From the NCBI RefSeq assembly GCF_914767665.1, contig NC_059504.1, positions 31,984,001-32,048,000 on the forward strand: DNA of 64,000 nucleotides. Direction: 5' to 3'. This DNA is from Harmonia axyridis. Its lineage: Eukaryota > Arthropoda > Insecta > Coleoptera > Coccinellidae. Position 1 is the first letter of the stretch. Every line of letters begins with the position of its first letter. Under the pieces are notes generated by a model. It saw only the letters and a list, made by a program, of their open reading frames with translations, was not told where the DNA came from and ran no database searches. Below, piece by piece: positions 1-11,132 of this stretch. Position numbers and translations under genes: made by a program.

Positions 1-984
1 AACGACATATTATATATAGCCATACATTCTCTGATTCTTTTCTGAATGGCATATTCTTTACAAGATCTATCATTTGCAAAGTGAGGTTCTGAACAATAAA
101 GACAATTAGCAAGGCCATCGCATGCCATTCCATTGGAATGTGATTCCCCACACTTGTAACACCTGAAATTTCCCCTACAGAGAGCTTTAACGTGTCCATA
201 CCTTAGACACTTCATGCTTTGAAATACAGGTTGTAATTCAACTGGAGACCTCGTATTGAAGAGGATTAGTTCCTTCGGGAGGGAATTGCCCTCAAACGTT
301 ACAACACATGTTGTAGTGGAAACATATGAAACTACATCATTAATTTTTACCCTTCTATTCAATCTACGCATCTTACTAACCTTACAAGGAGGATTCAATC
401 CCTTACCATATTCTATTAGGTCATCCTTATCAATGTCCAACCCAACATCCCTAACAACACCCATAGTCGATATCATTCTCGATGGAACATATACTAAATA
501 TTTATTTTTATCTAAACCATTATTATTCTTAAAATTATTAGCATTATCAGCAGAGTCGAAATAAACTCCAATTCTTTTTAACCCTTTTCGGCATATGTTC
601 GTTATTTAGAAATCGACTCTAGTAGGGCATGAATACAACAACTTTCCTAGACTAATAGGGTTCAGATTCCCAATGTTTTTGTCTTTAGATTTTACCAGGA
701 CAAGGAATGAACCTTCATTCGTAGTCTTATAGTTGTTTTGAACAAATATCTCTTAGTAACTAACCTGAAATTTTTCTTGTACCACTTTCATAAAATTGGT
801 GCACTCCTCAATCAACAATGAGTCGTTCTCAGAAGAAGCCCTATGCCTTAATTTTATCTTTATTCAACGTAAAGTCCAATTTATTATTCAGTGAATTTAT
901 TAGAATTTTATCAATAGCTCGTTGAGATCTAGGAGATAAAAGATCAAACACCCGGGGTGAAACCCCGGGGCTGTTGATACTCAT
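1..984 (-). pseudogene. LINE ORF1 (Gag-like nucleic-acid-binding protein), broken, cut by window edge
   Basis: On the minus strand an ATG at 984-982 opens a reading frame that, with one shift near 845 and two stops (around 770 and 620), runs off the window start. The C-terminal part (about 1-240) holds a run of zinc knuckles: CLRYGHVKALC (its first cysteine replaced by serine), CYKCGESHSNGMAC and CLYCSEPHFANDRSC. Three such knuckles are typical of ORF1 of I/Jockey-superclade non-LTR retrotransposons, where the protein binds the element RNA. ORF2 would lie beyond base 1. The frameshift and stops make it a dead copy. An 8-bp GC hairpin at about 949-971 lies inside the first codons. The clade is uncertain; ORF1 identity is fairly sure. 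Confidence 0.75.
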
Positions 985-1990
985 ATCAACCAAATTCCAA
1001 CGTTGTACTCATACACGTTGTCAACAAGCAGCAAAAAAAAACAACAAACAAGCAGAAAAAAGGAGAGAAAAAATCAAAATAAGGCGAACGCTAATGCAGT
1101 GAATGAAAACTCACGAATTATTTCAATCTAAAAATTAACTTGGTTAATGAAGTAGGTAATTTCAAAAAACTGTCAGCAAGTATATTTTATCACACTCACC
1201 AACCAGGAAATACAGAACACACAGGGAATGATGAAAAAATACCGCTCACTGCTCACTATGTTGCTCTGTCAAAATCTCGAGGACGAATTAAACTTTATTT
1301 CGTGAAATAGCAATATACTAGCAAGAGGTTAATATCTAGCATCCATAAATAATCAAATATATCATTTTTGGAATCACAAAATCGGAGGTTCCGAAAAAGT
1401 CCTATTTCACGAGATCAAAATAGCTTCATTAAAATATGAAAATAAGGTTCATATTGAAGACTAAAAAGCAAAATATGGAAACTAAATTTACTTGTAGAAT
1501 ACAACGCAAGCATAAAAAATAGGGGTATTATAAGGAAAAAGGAATTGTGATTTGTGACAATTGTCGACACAAAGCATTCATATTTCAAGAAAATTATTCA
1601 ATTTTATCGTTTACATTCTGGCCAACTACTAATGATCGAACTTTGTAAGACTTCCTTCAATCATGCAAATATTTAAATTCTTCTTGGCAAAATCATAGTT
1701 GATTATTTATTTCTGTCCAAATTCCTTTGATAAATTGCTTAATATTTAAACATGGACGTGAATAGTACAGAATTAAAATACTTATTGTTCAAAAAAAAAG
1801 GGGATGGTAATTGTATTAACTTTCTCATTCACCTATAAGATTAGTATTGAAATGTTCAATTTCAAATTAGTACTGTTTATATTTTATTTTATTGAAAATA
1901 TCCTTGGATATGATAGAAAATTCAATTTTCTATTCTACTTCTGCCTAACAAATGAATTGATTTTTTATTAAATTAAACTTATCTGATATA
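985..1990. other. No gene seen
   Basis: AT-rich, low-complexity sequence upstream of the broken LINE ORF1. It could include the 5' UTR of that element (A-rich runs at about 1030-1080), but I see no open frame, RNA gene or clear repeat boundary before the transposon end at 1991. Confidence 0.5.
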
Positions 1991-2726
1991 CAGGGTGTTC
2001 TGATTTGTTTCCGACAAACTGAAACGGGTGATAGATCACATCATTTTAAGCAAAAAAGATCCTATGAACATGGGTCCGGAAATGCTTCGTTTCCGATATA
2101 CAGGGTGTTAAAGTTGAAAAAATAATTCGCGTTTTCTTAAATATCTTTCGAATGATTCCAAATAATTGCATGAAAGTTCTTGAGCAAGTTCTGCACCTTA
2201 TTTAGGATAATATATATTGAGTTATTGGGTATAGGTGACCAAATATATTCCAGTAAATTACTCTTTATTTCTATTCAGTAATGACGAAGTTTCGGCTATT
2301 GTTTGTAGCCATTCTCAAGTCTAAAAAAGAAAAATTATCCTACTTCAGATCTTACAATAAATATAATACTACAAATACTCTTTAAAACACAAAAAAACAA
2401 ATACAATAAACACTATACAACTTTAAATATTCTTCAAAAACACAAAAAAAAAAAATATATAAAAATCACACTTTGTGACACTATCTCAAACGACAGAACA
2501 CAAGACAGGAAAATAGAGAATTCTCTCACCATTATGAAACAAGTATTTCTAAAACAGAGTAAGCACTATCGTTACTATTATTCTATTATTCATGATCTTT
2601 GAGATGTGAAAATATATGTACAATTATATTCTTGGGAAATTTCACGGAAATATCAGATGGACGAATGTGTGATTGATGCAAAACGTTAGATAAATAAACA
2701 ATCCATCATCCATCCTTCTTCAGTTC

Positions 2727-3036
2727 TTAATCAACAATCCTTACTCGTTGCTGTATGTTAGGTTGTCTATTTCCTCTATTTTTATCCTTTATTATATTGG
2801 AATAAATTGAACTGAAATTCGCACAGTCTGTTATTCTATTCATTGACTTTATTTCTCGTTTTATAAAAAATTTTTCTGCTATTCCTCTTTTGTTCTTTAT
2901 TTTTTCCTTATATAGATTGCTAGTTTCTTCAAAATCCATATCGTGGCCTAGCTTCAAAACATGTTAGGCTAAAGCCGTACTTTCTGCTTTATTCGTCCTA
3001 ATTGTACTCTTATGTGCGGAAATTCTGTTTTTCAAC
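2727..3036 (-). pseudogene. PLE GIY-YIG endonuclease C-terminus, 5'-truncated
   Basis: The minus-strand frame reads the last ~75 residues of a PLE protein, with the conserved ending seen in other PLEs here (KREIKSMNRITDCANFSSIY, compare KRQTCSMNYRRDVNNISSIY in the 39-48 kb family). Upstream, between 2960 and 3036, the frame continues as broken endonuclease sequence matching the plus-strand partner. No reverse transcriptase domain is left. Confidence 0.65.
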
Positions 3037-3340
3037 TATAAAATATATTGGAACAACAAAACAAAAGTTGAAAAACAGAATTTCCGCACATAGGAGTACA
3101 ATTAGGACGAATAAAGCAGAAAGTACGGCTTTAGCCGATCATGTTTTGAAGCTAGGCCACGATATGGATTTTGAAGAAACTAGCATTCTATATAGGGAAA
3201 AAATAAAGAACAAAAGAGAAATAGCAGAAAAAATTTTTATAAAACGAGAAATAAAGTCAATGAATAGAATAACAGACTGTGCTAATTTCAGTTCAATTTA
3301 TTCCGATATAATAAAGGATAAAAATAGAGGAAATAGATAA
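3037..3340 (+). pseudogene. PLE GIY-YIG endonuclease fragment
   Basis: The frame reads KYIGTTKQKLKNRISAH, which is the YIG half of a GIY-YIG nuclease as found at the C-terminus of Penelope-like elements, followed by the H...H spacing (ALADHVLKLGHDMDF) and the usual C-terminal tail. The open frame can be read back to an ATG at 3002, but 3002-3036 is the reverse complement of the partner copy, so the real homology starts near 3037. It lacks the reverse transcriptase and the first half of the nuclease. Confidence 0.65.
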
Positions 3341-4252
3341 CCTAACATACAACAACGAGTAAGGATTGTTGATTAAGAACTGAAGAAGGATAGATGATGG
3401 ATTGTTTATTTATCTAACGTTTTGCATCAATCACACATTTGTCCATCTGATATTTCCTTGAAATTTCCCAAGAATATAATTGTACATATATTTTCACATC
3501 TCAGAGATCATGAATAATAGAATAATAGTAACGATAGTGCTTACTCTGTTTTCGAAATACTTGTTTCATAATGATGAGAGAATTCTCTATTTTCCTGTCT
3601 TGTGTTCTGTCGTTTGAGATAGTGTCACAAAGTGTGATTTTTATATTATTTTTTTTTGTGTTTTTGAAGAATATTTAAAGTTGTATAGTGTTTATTGTAT
3701 TTGTTTTTTTGTGTTTTAAAGAGTATTTGTAGTATTATATTTATTGTAAGATCTGAAGTACGATAATTTTTCTTTTTTAGACTTGAGAATGGCTTCAAAC
3801 AATAGTCGAAACGTCGTCATTACTGAATAGAAATAAAGAGTAATTTACTGGAATATATTTGGTCACCTATACCCAATAACTCAATATATATTGCATGAAA
3901 GTTGGTACATAGGGTTTTTTTGAGGTGAGAAATTCAAATTTGTGGTCGATTTGGTTGTATTTTCTAGAGGGCGCCACTGGCAATCATTTCGTCATCTTTG
4001 AACCGTAACAACTTTTCTGTGCTACCCTGTACGTCATTCTAGACTAAAAAAATCGATTCCCCTGACTTTTCTAGTTAAAAAAGGTATAACTCATTCAAGT
4101 TGCTAGGGGCAACCGTTTCAGAGAAAAACGCATTTAAAGCCAAATCCATATTTTTGTAATCTCTAAAACATGTAGAAACAAATTTGTAATAATTTTAAAT
4201 TAAATATTTTTTAGAAGTTACATTTTAGAACAAAACAAAATAACATAATAAT

Positions 4253-4345
4253 TTTTAAAGAAGGTGTTCGAAATGTCTACCGTTCTGTTGAATGCACAAA
4301 TGACATCTTCGAATGATTGATTGTTTTACATTCAACAATTGTTGC
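4253..4345 (-). pseudogene. Tc1/mariner transposase C-terminal fragment
   Basis: The minus strand reads RRCHLCIQQNGRHFEHLL, the typical last residues of insect Tc1/mariner-type transposases (pattern RC..CI..NG.HFEHLL). It is about 30 codons long with no catalytic residues left. Confidence 0.65.
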
Positions 4346-4479
4346 GGCAATAGATTTAAAATGGCTATACACAATGACAGATTTAAAGTGTGTTAGGTTC
4401 AGATGTCATTAATTATATTTATAGTTAACTAAGTTAATAGCTTATCAACAAATACAGGAAAATGGTATTGGTTACCAAA

Positions 4480-4665
4480 GGCCCGAACGAAGCATACAAA
4501 GAAGAAATCATCTACAGAGAAATAGGATTTTACAGACCTTCGAAGAAAATAAAAACTCAGTATTCGTAAAGCATCCCAACAACGCAATATTTCAGGAAAC
4601 AGAATATTCAGAACACTTAAAAACAACAATTACATAGCATACCACTTCTACTTATTAGTGGACAA
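4480..4665 (+). pseudogene. Tc1/mariner transposase N-terminal helix-turn-helix fragment
   Basis: In the plus frame around 4563-4660 the sequence reads SIRKASQQRNISGNRIFRTL followed by KNNNYIAYHF. This resembles the second helix-turn-helix of the DNA-binding region of Tc1/mariner transposases (usually S.R..S...NIS..T..R.LK...). It lies opposite in strand to the C-terminal fragment at 4253-4345, so the element has been rearranged. Confidence 0.6.
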
Positions 4666-5273
4666 TAGAAAATCCGCATGCATTTCGCCTTAGAAATTTT
4701 CAAAATGAATTTAAATTTAATATTTGAATGGGAATAATTTCATGAAAGGATTTCGAAGCAGTCAAAACATATTAAAGAAAACGCGAATTATTTTTTCAAC
4801 TTTAACACCCTGTATCTCGGAAACGAAGCATTTCCGGACCCATGTTCATAGGAACTTTTTTGCTTGAAATGATGTGATCTATCACCCATTTCAGTGTGTC
4901 GGAAACAAATCAGAACACCCTGTATATGCACACTGAATTCACACAAAAAAGCCACATCTTTATTGTGTACCTATTGAATTTCAATACACGATCAAAGACT
5001 AATCAGATTATGTGAAACGATCATCAAGGCGTCGGCGCATATTCGTGTTATAACAAAAATTCGGAAGTGCTTAGTGCTTAGTAATCCGCAAAAGTAATCG
5101 CGAGCACTTCAGTGCTCGGGAGCACTTTCGGGATTACTAAGCACTAAGCACCGATTTTAAAAAGTGCTCGGTAGCACAAAAAGGCTTCAAGTGCTTTCGA
5201 AAGCACTAAGCACAATGCTTTGGCACAGCTGTGCGCTCTGCCAAGAAAAATAAAATTAACCAGTGATTCTGAT

Positions 5274-5642
5274 GTCAAAGATTCGGACACGGCTCAAGCA
5301 ACTGCAATGTCCAACCGAAGTGTGTCAAATGCAGAAAAGCTCACTTAATAAAAGATGGTCCAACAAAAGGGAGGATAGAAAGAGTCGAGTGTGTAAACTG
5401 CAGAGGACCACACACGGCAAACTACCAAAGGTGCTCTACATATATAAGGTATGTCGAGTCGCAAATTAAAAAAATACTTTACCTCGTAAACCTCAACAAC
5501 CAACAATATCTCCCTCGAAACCTATAAGTACTCCTACTTTAAATACCAATTCCATGAACTACGTGAATGCGGTTAAAAATATTCCCCAACAATCACCTGA
5601 TAAAGATCCTATGTCAGAATTCCAATCCCTTTTGAAAGAGAT
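5274..5642 (+). pseudogene. Jockey-type LINE ORF1 (Gag-like), first part
   Basis: The plus frame starting near 5274 reads CQRFGHGSSNC, CVKCRKAHL and VECVNCRGPHTANYQRC, the three-knuckle pattern of Jockey-clade ORF1 proteins (the last is the C..C...H.ANY..C type). After a one-base slip near 5475 it continues with a proline-rich linker, NSMNYVNAVKNIPQQ, and FQSLLKEI, the usual C-terminal region. At 5643 an LTR retrotransposon interrupts it inside the codons for LLKEI; the frame resumes after that element at 10908. It binds RNA in live elements; this copy is dead. Confidence 0.75.
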
Positions 5643-6718
5643 TGCAACGATTTTGCACGCTTCATTCCATGTTACGTTACTGGAATTTTTGAAGACGCGG
5701 TAATTTGTCAATTAATCGTATCATATCGTGTACCATCGGTTGGAACGCACATGCGCGGATTTAGAGAGAATCTTCTGAAAGATTTTCAATGATTATTGAG
5801 ACTTCAGCAAGAATAAGTACCTCAGATTTAGATTTCAGTCATTATTAATTTAATTTGAGACTCGGAATCTTATTTATCGGCGAGAATTGTGTCGGGATTC
5901 TCGGTAAGTGTTAACATGAAAATTAGTATTCAACAAGTAATAATCTCACCAGAATGAATCAATTTAATTTGAAACAGTAGTTTTTTTTCTAGAGTCATCC
6001 ATCTTGTCGAAACGTATTTCAGGTTTGGTAGAATTCTTTTTGTGTCAAATAATGTCAGCAAAACTCCTTCTCAGGTTTATTTGATAATAAATGTAATGAT
6101 TTCTTTGTAATTTCTTGGTTAGAAATCCGAGAAGGAGTTGTAAATTCAGTTAACAAATTTCTGATATCATTTTTGTTCATTTTCTCAAAGCACCTCCCGT
6201 GGGATTAGAACGAAGAAACCTCCCGTGGGATTAGAACAAAGAAACCTCCCGTGGGATTAGAACGAAGAAACTTCCTGTGGGATTAGAACAGAGAAAACCT
6301 TTCTTGGGATTGATAGATATCAAGAACTACTTCCTTGAGATACAGAATTTGGAATAGTACGTATGTTAGACCACTTTAGTTCCTGAATCTGAGAGAATAC
6401 CTGCGAAATACCTGGCATTATGACATCAACTTCGTTGAATGGGGATTGGAGTACTATAGCTTCCTGATAAGAATTGGTGTTCAGAAGGCTGAAGATAATT
6501 TACAGACAAGGTTCCATCCTAGTAGCGGAGTAACTGACTTAAAATCGTTTTAAGTTAGGTTTCTATTTTATTATTTGTTTGGAGTGAAAAGGATCGATCA
6601 GTGTATATTTTAATTTTATTAAATTTGTAAAGACCTGGGTAGGAGTTTTGTTGCCAAATAAGCCAAACCACCCCTAGAAATTAGTCCTTAGAGTCTCATG
6701 GGCAATTGTAACGTTACA
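5643..6718 (+). repeat. 5' LTR
   Basis: 1076 bp, TG...CA ends with near-inverted termini (TGCAACG and CGTTACA). It is about 55 bp longer than the right LTR, which is accounted for by two extra units of an internal 26-bp minisatellite. Other differences from the right LTR are scattered single-base changes and short indels, so the insertion is not fresh. Confidence 0.9.
6189..6315 (+). repeat. 26-bp minisatellite inside the 5' LTR
   Basis: About 4-5 tandem units of ACCTCCCGTGGGATTAGAAC plus GAAGAA, the last ones decayed. The right LTR has only two to three units (10429-10502), so copy number changed after insertion. Confidence 0.85.
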
Positions 6719-6721
6719 CAT

Positions 6722-6742
6722 TTTGGCGCAACAACGTGAGGC
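6722..6742 (+). promoter_or_regulatory. Putative primer binding site
   Basis: TTGGCGCAACAACGTGAGG starts a few bases after the 5' LTR and looks like the TGGCGC... primer sites of Ty3/gypsy and BEL elements. The priming tRNA was not identified. Confidence 0.5.
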
Positions 6743-6903
6743 CCGAAAATTTTGGCAACTGCTCCTATCATTTCGACCTTTTCAGTTCTAAAGTAATAAT
6801 TCATCTTTGTTTAACTTTTTCTCTTTCTTTTGTCTCGTCTTTGATATTTTTCGTTGGTATCAGATTGACCACACGTGTCGTGATATATTTTTTCGTAGCT
6901 GTA

Positions 6904-8069
6904 CAGTGCATCCCATTTTGGGTGAAACAGCCAGGTTTCTCGCTTGTTATTTGAGATAGAGCCTAGCGGTTTTCACGTTCCTGTCCTACTTTTTCGTGAA
7001 ACTCAAGTTGGTCTAATCAGATTTTGCATAACTGTTTCCGTTCAAGAGATACAGGGTGATTTTGGAAATTGATACTTTTCGGACCCCTCCTTTATCTCCG
7101 AAATTATTAGAAATAATGCTGGGCTGAAAACTTCGTCTGAATCAGAATTCTGTGTAGAATCCAGTGGCGTACTCAATATTTTTTTCGGGGTATGGTTTTG
7201 AAGATTCAACACAAACCTATATTTTTTTTAATGGAACACCCTATATATCATTACTTCGTTGAATTCGTTATTTTTTTCCCTTCAAAATGATATATAATAC
7301 TATGTAGGTGCGATGTTCAGAAATCATAAAAAAACACTAAAACCTCAAATAATGATGATTTTTTGTAAATGGGCCATGAATTTTCTATGTTTCAATAAGA
7401 GGATTATTACTTTCGATTTTTAAAAGTAGTAGGTCATTGATGACACAAACATTCTTGTTGTTATTATGGCTACTATGCATTTGGGAGCATTGTTTTATCA
7501 AGTAGGCATTGGATGGAAAAAACTAATCTGATCTAGCTGTCATCGCTATAAATTATTGTTATCATTATTGATTCTTCTTTTCTATGGGAAATCCATTGCC
7601 CATTAAGAAAAAATCATCATTATTTGATGTTTTAGTGTTTTTTTAACATTTCTGAACATCCTACCTACATAGTGTCATATATCATTTTGAAGGGAAAAAA
7701 ATAACGAATTCAACGAAGTAATGATACATATGGTGTTCCATTAAAAAAAACATAAGTTTGTGTGGAATCTTCAAAACCATACCCCGGAAAAAAATATTGA
7801 GTACGCCACTGGATTCTACGCAGAATTCTGATTCAGACGTAGTTTTCACCTCAGCATTATTTCTAATAACTTCGGAGATAAAGGAGGGGTCCAAAAAGTA
7901 TCAATTTCCAAAATCGCCCTGTATCTTTTGAACGGAAACAGTTATGCAAAATCTGATTAGACCAACTTGAGTTTCACGAAAAAGTAGGACAGGAACGTGA
8001 AAACCGCAAGGCTCTATCTTAAATAACAAGCGAGAAAACTGGCAGTGTCACCCAAAATGAGATGCACTG
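6904..8069. mobile_element. Fold-back MITE with ~475-bp inverted repeats, TA target
   Basis: The left end CAGTGCATCCCATTTTGGGT (6904) is mirrored by the right end (to 8069), with TA on both outer sides (6902-6903, 8070-8071). The arms pair over about 475 bp and leave a ~210-bp unpaired centre (about 7385-7590). There is no transposase. The TA target points to mobilisation by a Tc1/mariner-type transposase. Confidence 0.85.
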
Positions 8070-8114
8070 TACATTTACATATAATTGTTTTTCTTGTTTA
8101 TTTTGTCTGATAAA

Positions 8115-8240
8115 ATGAATAATCCAGATTTCTTGAACGGGACTGACCTTGGCAATTTCCATGTCAAACACATAAAACTGGATTTGACCCATGATGATGT
8201 TTCTACCGACTTTGACAAAACTGATGACAATGATGAATAA
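8115..8240 (+). CDS. Small ORF (41 aa) in the LTR-element interior, unknown
   Basis: An ATG at 8115 opens 41 codons (MNNPDFLNGTDLGNFHVKH at the start, acidic and Asp-rich at the end, stop at 8238-8240). It lies just after the fold-back MITE. Its position after the leader is where a gag start could have been, but there is no recognisable domain and it may be chance. Confidence 0.25.
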   Translation: MNNPDFLNGTDLGNFHVKHIKLDLTHDDVSTDFDKTDDNDE

Positions 8241-9882
8241 TTCCTTTTTGCCTTTAACCTTTACTTCCTAAATTTGCTCCAGATACACAGATTATATGTT
8301 TTTCTTTATTTTTGACAATTATTATCGTTTATTTTTGTAGCATAGCTACTATTATGGTATCTTTGTAGCGTGGCTACTGTTATCGTTTATCGTTGTACTA
8401 CTATTAGTTTATGGTGGCTACTATTTATCTTATCGTTGTAGTATGGATACTACTTATATTTACCTTTAAAGTTGTTGTTAATCTGACTGAAGTGTCTTTC
8501 AGATATGCAGAGCAAATTGATTTTGGCGTAACTGAGAGTATACTTTGAAAAAATTTATTATTTTGGGTCTGTACAGATTCAGTTTTTTTTCTTATTTTCT
8601 GTGTACTGTTGCAATATCCCGTTTCCTCATTTTTCCTTCAATTTCCATTTTATCTTATCGTTATCGTTGCAAGTTATATACTTGCTGGCGCCCAACTTAA
8701 CGTTGCTGTGAACTTTCAGTTATATCACTTCAATGGAGAGGGAGGTAGGGAAGTGAATCCTTGAGCTCAGTTGATTCATATACACGTCAGTACAGAACAT
8801 CTTTGTACACATTATTTGACTATTTTGAGCCATTTATGGCTGATTTTTCACAGACGGCGTTGATTATCTTTTACCTACTTTGTCGAATGTTATCGCATTT
8901 TTTCGTGGTCGATAAATATCGATTTTACCTTACCATTTCATTACCGGATTTGACGTTATATTTGCTAATTTTGGATTTACCTCAATTTAGTTTCATTATC
9001 AGATTTGACATCGTTCTATGCAAGAAACATAGAATGATGGAGTCATTTTTGAAAATTTTGGACTCAAACTAAAAATCTTCCATGCCCCCCCTTTCTGGTC
9101 CACCTTCGTCTCGGGTGCCAGGAAGATTTTTCTCGTTTAAGTGCGACGGCACCTTTTAAATTCATTCACTTTTGTTTAGTTGAGACGGGTTTTTTTTAGT
9201 TTTCATTTATATAACTGCAGCACTGTTTACTTTTTAGTAGCAGTGGCTGAAATTTATATTGAGATTTTTGACGATAGGTCGTTTGGGCATGACTTTCCAG
9301 AATCGGTAGGATGATGGTATTTCACATCAGTGTGAAGTATCCTCATCCCTCTTTCGTTTTTTAGAGAGAGGCCTTCAGCAACCGACTTCTGTTTCACCTT
9401 TTCACTCAACTCTGAGTATTTTAAATATTAAGGGTGTAAAGAAGTTCTCATTGAGCTCTTTTACACTCATCTCTCTTTCGTTTTTTAGAGAGAAGCCTTA
9501 GGCAACTGAAGTCTGTTTCACTTTTTCCCTCTTTTCCTTTTTCCTAAGTGCTCAGGTCGTTTCCAAATTTGGTTGACTATTTGTTCTATATATATTTTTT
9601 TTTACTTGCCTTCAGCAATTGATCATAATATTTGGCATTTCATATTTCAAATTAGTTGCATTCGATAGGTTTTGGGTAAGACATGGTACGTTTGCGGAAT
9701 TTTCCCTTGTAATATATCACACTAATTATAACTTTTATCATTTGCTCCAGTTGACAAGTCGGAGTATGTTTTCTTTTGACGTGCTGTGCTTGATCTGATG
9801 CCATCGAGTATTTTTGTTTTTGAGATATTCATACATAAAGAAAAAAAAATTATTTTTTTTCTTTTTCCTGGTGAGAGGTGTG
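8241..9882. other. Non-coding interior of the LTR retrotransposon
   Basis: No gag-pol motif in any frame. Short repeated segments are visible, for example CTTTCGTTTTTTAGAGAGA at about 9352 and 9476 with similar surroundings, and GTAGC..GGCTACT phrases at 8337-8430. A short purine stretch (GTGAGAGGTG) precedes the right LTR and may be the polypurine tract. Confidence 0.55.
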
Positions 9883-10903
9883 TGCAACGATTTTGCACGC
9901 TTCATTCTATGTTACGCTACTGGAATTTTTGAAGACGCGGTAATTTGTCAATTAATCGTATCATATCGTGTATCATCGGTTGGAACGCACATGCGCGGAT
10001 TTAGAGAGAATCTTCTGAAAGATTTTCAATGATTATTGAGACTTCAGCAAGAATAAGTGCCTCAGATTTAGATTTCAGTCATTATTAATTTAATTTGAGA
10101 CTCGGAATCTTATTTATCGGCAAGAATTGTGTCGGGATTCTCGGTAAGTGTTAACATGAATATTAGTATTCAACAAGTAATAATCTCACCAGAATGAATC
10201 AATTTAATTTGAAACAGTAGTTTTTTTTAGAGTCATCCATCTTGTTGAAACGTATTTCAGGTTTAGTAGAATTCTTTTTGTGTCAAATAATGTCAGCAAA
10301 ACTTCTTCTCAGGTTTATTTGATAATAAATGTAATGATTTCTTTGTAATTTCTTGGTTAGAAATCCGAGAAGGAGTTGTAAATTCAGTTAACATATTCTG
10401 ATATCATTTTTGTTCATTTTCTCAAAGCACCTCCCGTGGGATTAGAACGAAGAAACCTTCCGTGGGATTAGAACAAAGAAAACCTTTCTTGGGATTGATA
10501 GATATCAAGAACTACTTCCTTGAGATACAAAATTTGGAATAGTACGTATGTTAGACCACTTTAGTTCCTGAATCTGAGAGAATACCTGCGAAATACCTGG
10601 CATTATCACATCAACTTCGTTGAATGAGGATTGGAGTACTATAGCTTCCTGATAAGAATTGGTGTTCGGAAGGCTGAAGATAGTTTGCAGAAGAGGTTCC
10701 ATCCTAGTAGCAGAGTAACTCATTTAAAATCGTTTTAAGTTAAGTTTCTATTTTATTATTTGTTTGGAGTGAAAAGGATCGATCATTGTATATTTTAATT
10801 TTATTAAATTTGTAAAGACCTGGGTAGGAGTTTTGTTGCCAAATAAGCCAAACCACCCCTAGAAATTAGTCCTTAGAGTCTCATGGGCAATTGTAACGTT
10901 ACA
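9883..10903 (+). repeat. 3' LTR
   Basis: 1021 bp, the right copy of the direct repeat. It ends AACGTTACA and is followed by AGAT, then by the resumed Jockey ORF1. Confidence 0.9.
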
Positions 10904-10907
10904 AGAT

Positions 10908-10988
10908 TCAGGAACTGAACGAAATCTGCAATCTGTGACAACTATAATTACACTCATAAAAGAATTGGAAAACGCTTTGAACAAATAG
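10908..10988 (+). pseudogene. Jockey-type LINE ORF1, last codons after the LTR insertion
   Basis: The sequence continues the interrupted protein as QELNEICNL, then after a one-base slip TTIITLIKELENALNK and a stop (TAG 10986-10988). This is the leucine-rich end typical of Jockey Gag. Together with 5274-5642 it forms one ORF1 remnant. Confidence 0.65.
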
Positions 10989-11061
10989 CACTTTCCCTTT
11001 AAAATCTTGATCATTAGTTAAACAGCTGAAAAACTTGGTTTTTAAGAGACTCAAAAAAGAC

Positions 11062-11132
11062 CTCAAAATAATTACATGGAATGCCAATGGCAATAAAAAT
11101 AAAAATATTGATCTTGAAATTTTACAAACGAC
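11062..11132 (+). pseudogene. Jockey-type ORF2 start (apurinic endonuclease N-terminus)
   Basis: LKIITWNANGNKNKNIDLE is the expected opening of the AP-endonuclease domain of Jockey ORF2, about 75 bp after the ORF1 stop, as in live elements. It is cut near 11132 by another LINE fragment and resumes at 11673. Confidence 0.65.

Larger units (their letters stand above)
2209..3892. mobile_element. Head-to-head pair of 5'-truncated Penelope-like element remnants
   Basis: The sequence from 2209 inward is repeated as its reverse complement from 3892 inward, giving arms of about 800 bp that meet near 3037-3066. Each arm is the 3' end of a PLE: the end of the GIY-YIG endonuclease ORF, an untranslated tail, and an AATAAA-type signal (GAAATAAAGAG at 3829) near the outer end. 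Both copies are cut off on their 5' side within the endonuclease domain, so the two truncated heads face each other. The arms differ by scattered substitutions, so the pair is not very recent. Confidence 0.75.
1991..4922. mobile_element. Tc1/mariner-derived element with ~155-bp terminal inverted repeats, interrupted by PLE remnants
   Basis: The left end at 1991 begins CAGGGTGTTCTGATTTG and the right end at 4922 is its reverse complement. The two arms match over about 155 bp (1991-2150 and 4768-4922) and are flanked by TA on both sides (1989-1990, 4923-4924), the expected target duplication for Tc1/mariner. Two transposase fragments lie inside, in opposite orientations, so the element is rearranged and cannot code for a transposase. 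A pair of inverted PLE remnants sits at 2209-3892. A direct copy of a 14-bp motif (ATTGCATGAAAGTT) lies near each side of that insertion, at about 2166 and 3890. Confidence 0.75.
5643..10903 (+). mobile_element. Complete LTR retrotransposon without gag-pol, nested in a Jockey ORF1
   Basis: Two direct repeats of about 1.0-1.1 kb (5643-6718 and 9883-10903) begin TGCAACGATTTTGCACG and end TTGTAACGTTACA. The host sequence AGAT is found on both sides (5639-5642 and 10904-10907), a 4-bp target duplication. Removing the element rejoins a Jockey ORF1 in the middle of a codon run, which confirms the borders. The 3.2-kb interior has no open frame for Gag, protease, RT or integrase, so the element is non-autonomous. 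A fold-back MITE takes up 6904-8069 of it. The orientation is inferred from the primer-site-like TTGGCGCAACAACGTGAGG just after the left repeat. Confidence 0.9.

Noticed and set aside
2283..2330. Hammerhead-like motif in the 2-4 kb PLE remnants (also 3780-3830)
   Set aside because: The stem (GGCTA/TAGCC) and GAAACGTCGTC are present, but the core reads CTTGAGAA rather than CTGANGA, so the match is too weak to annotate.
6189..6315. CRISPR-like array of regularly spaced repeats
   Set aside because: The units are contiguous 26-bp repeats without variable spacers, in a eukaryotic LTR.
7682..7894. A 70-codon minus-strand ORF
   Set aside because: It lies in one arm of a fold-back MITE, and the mirror arm codes for nothing equivalent.
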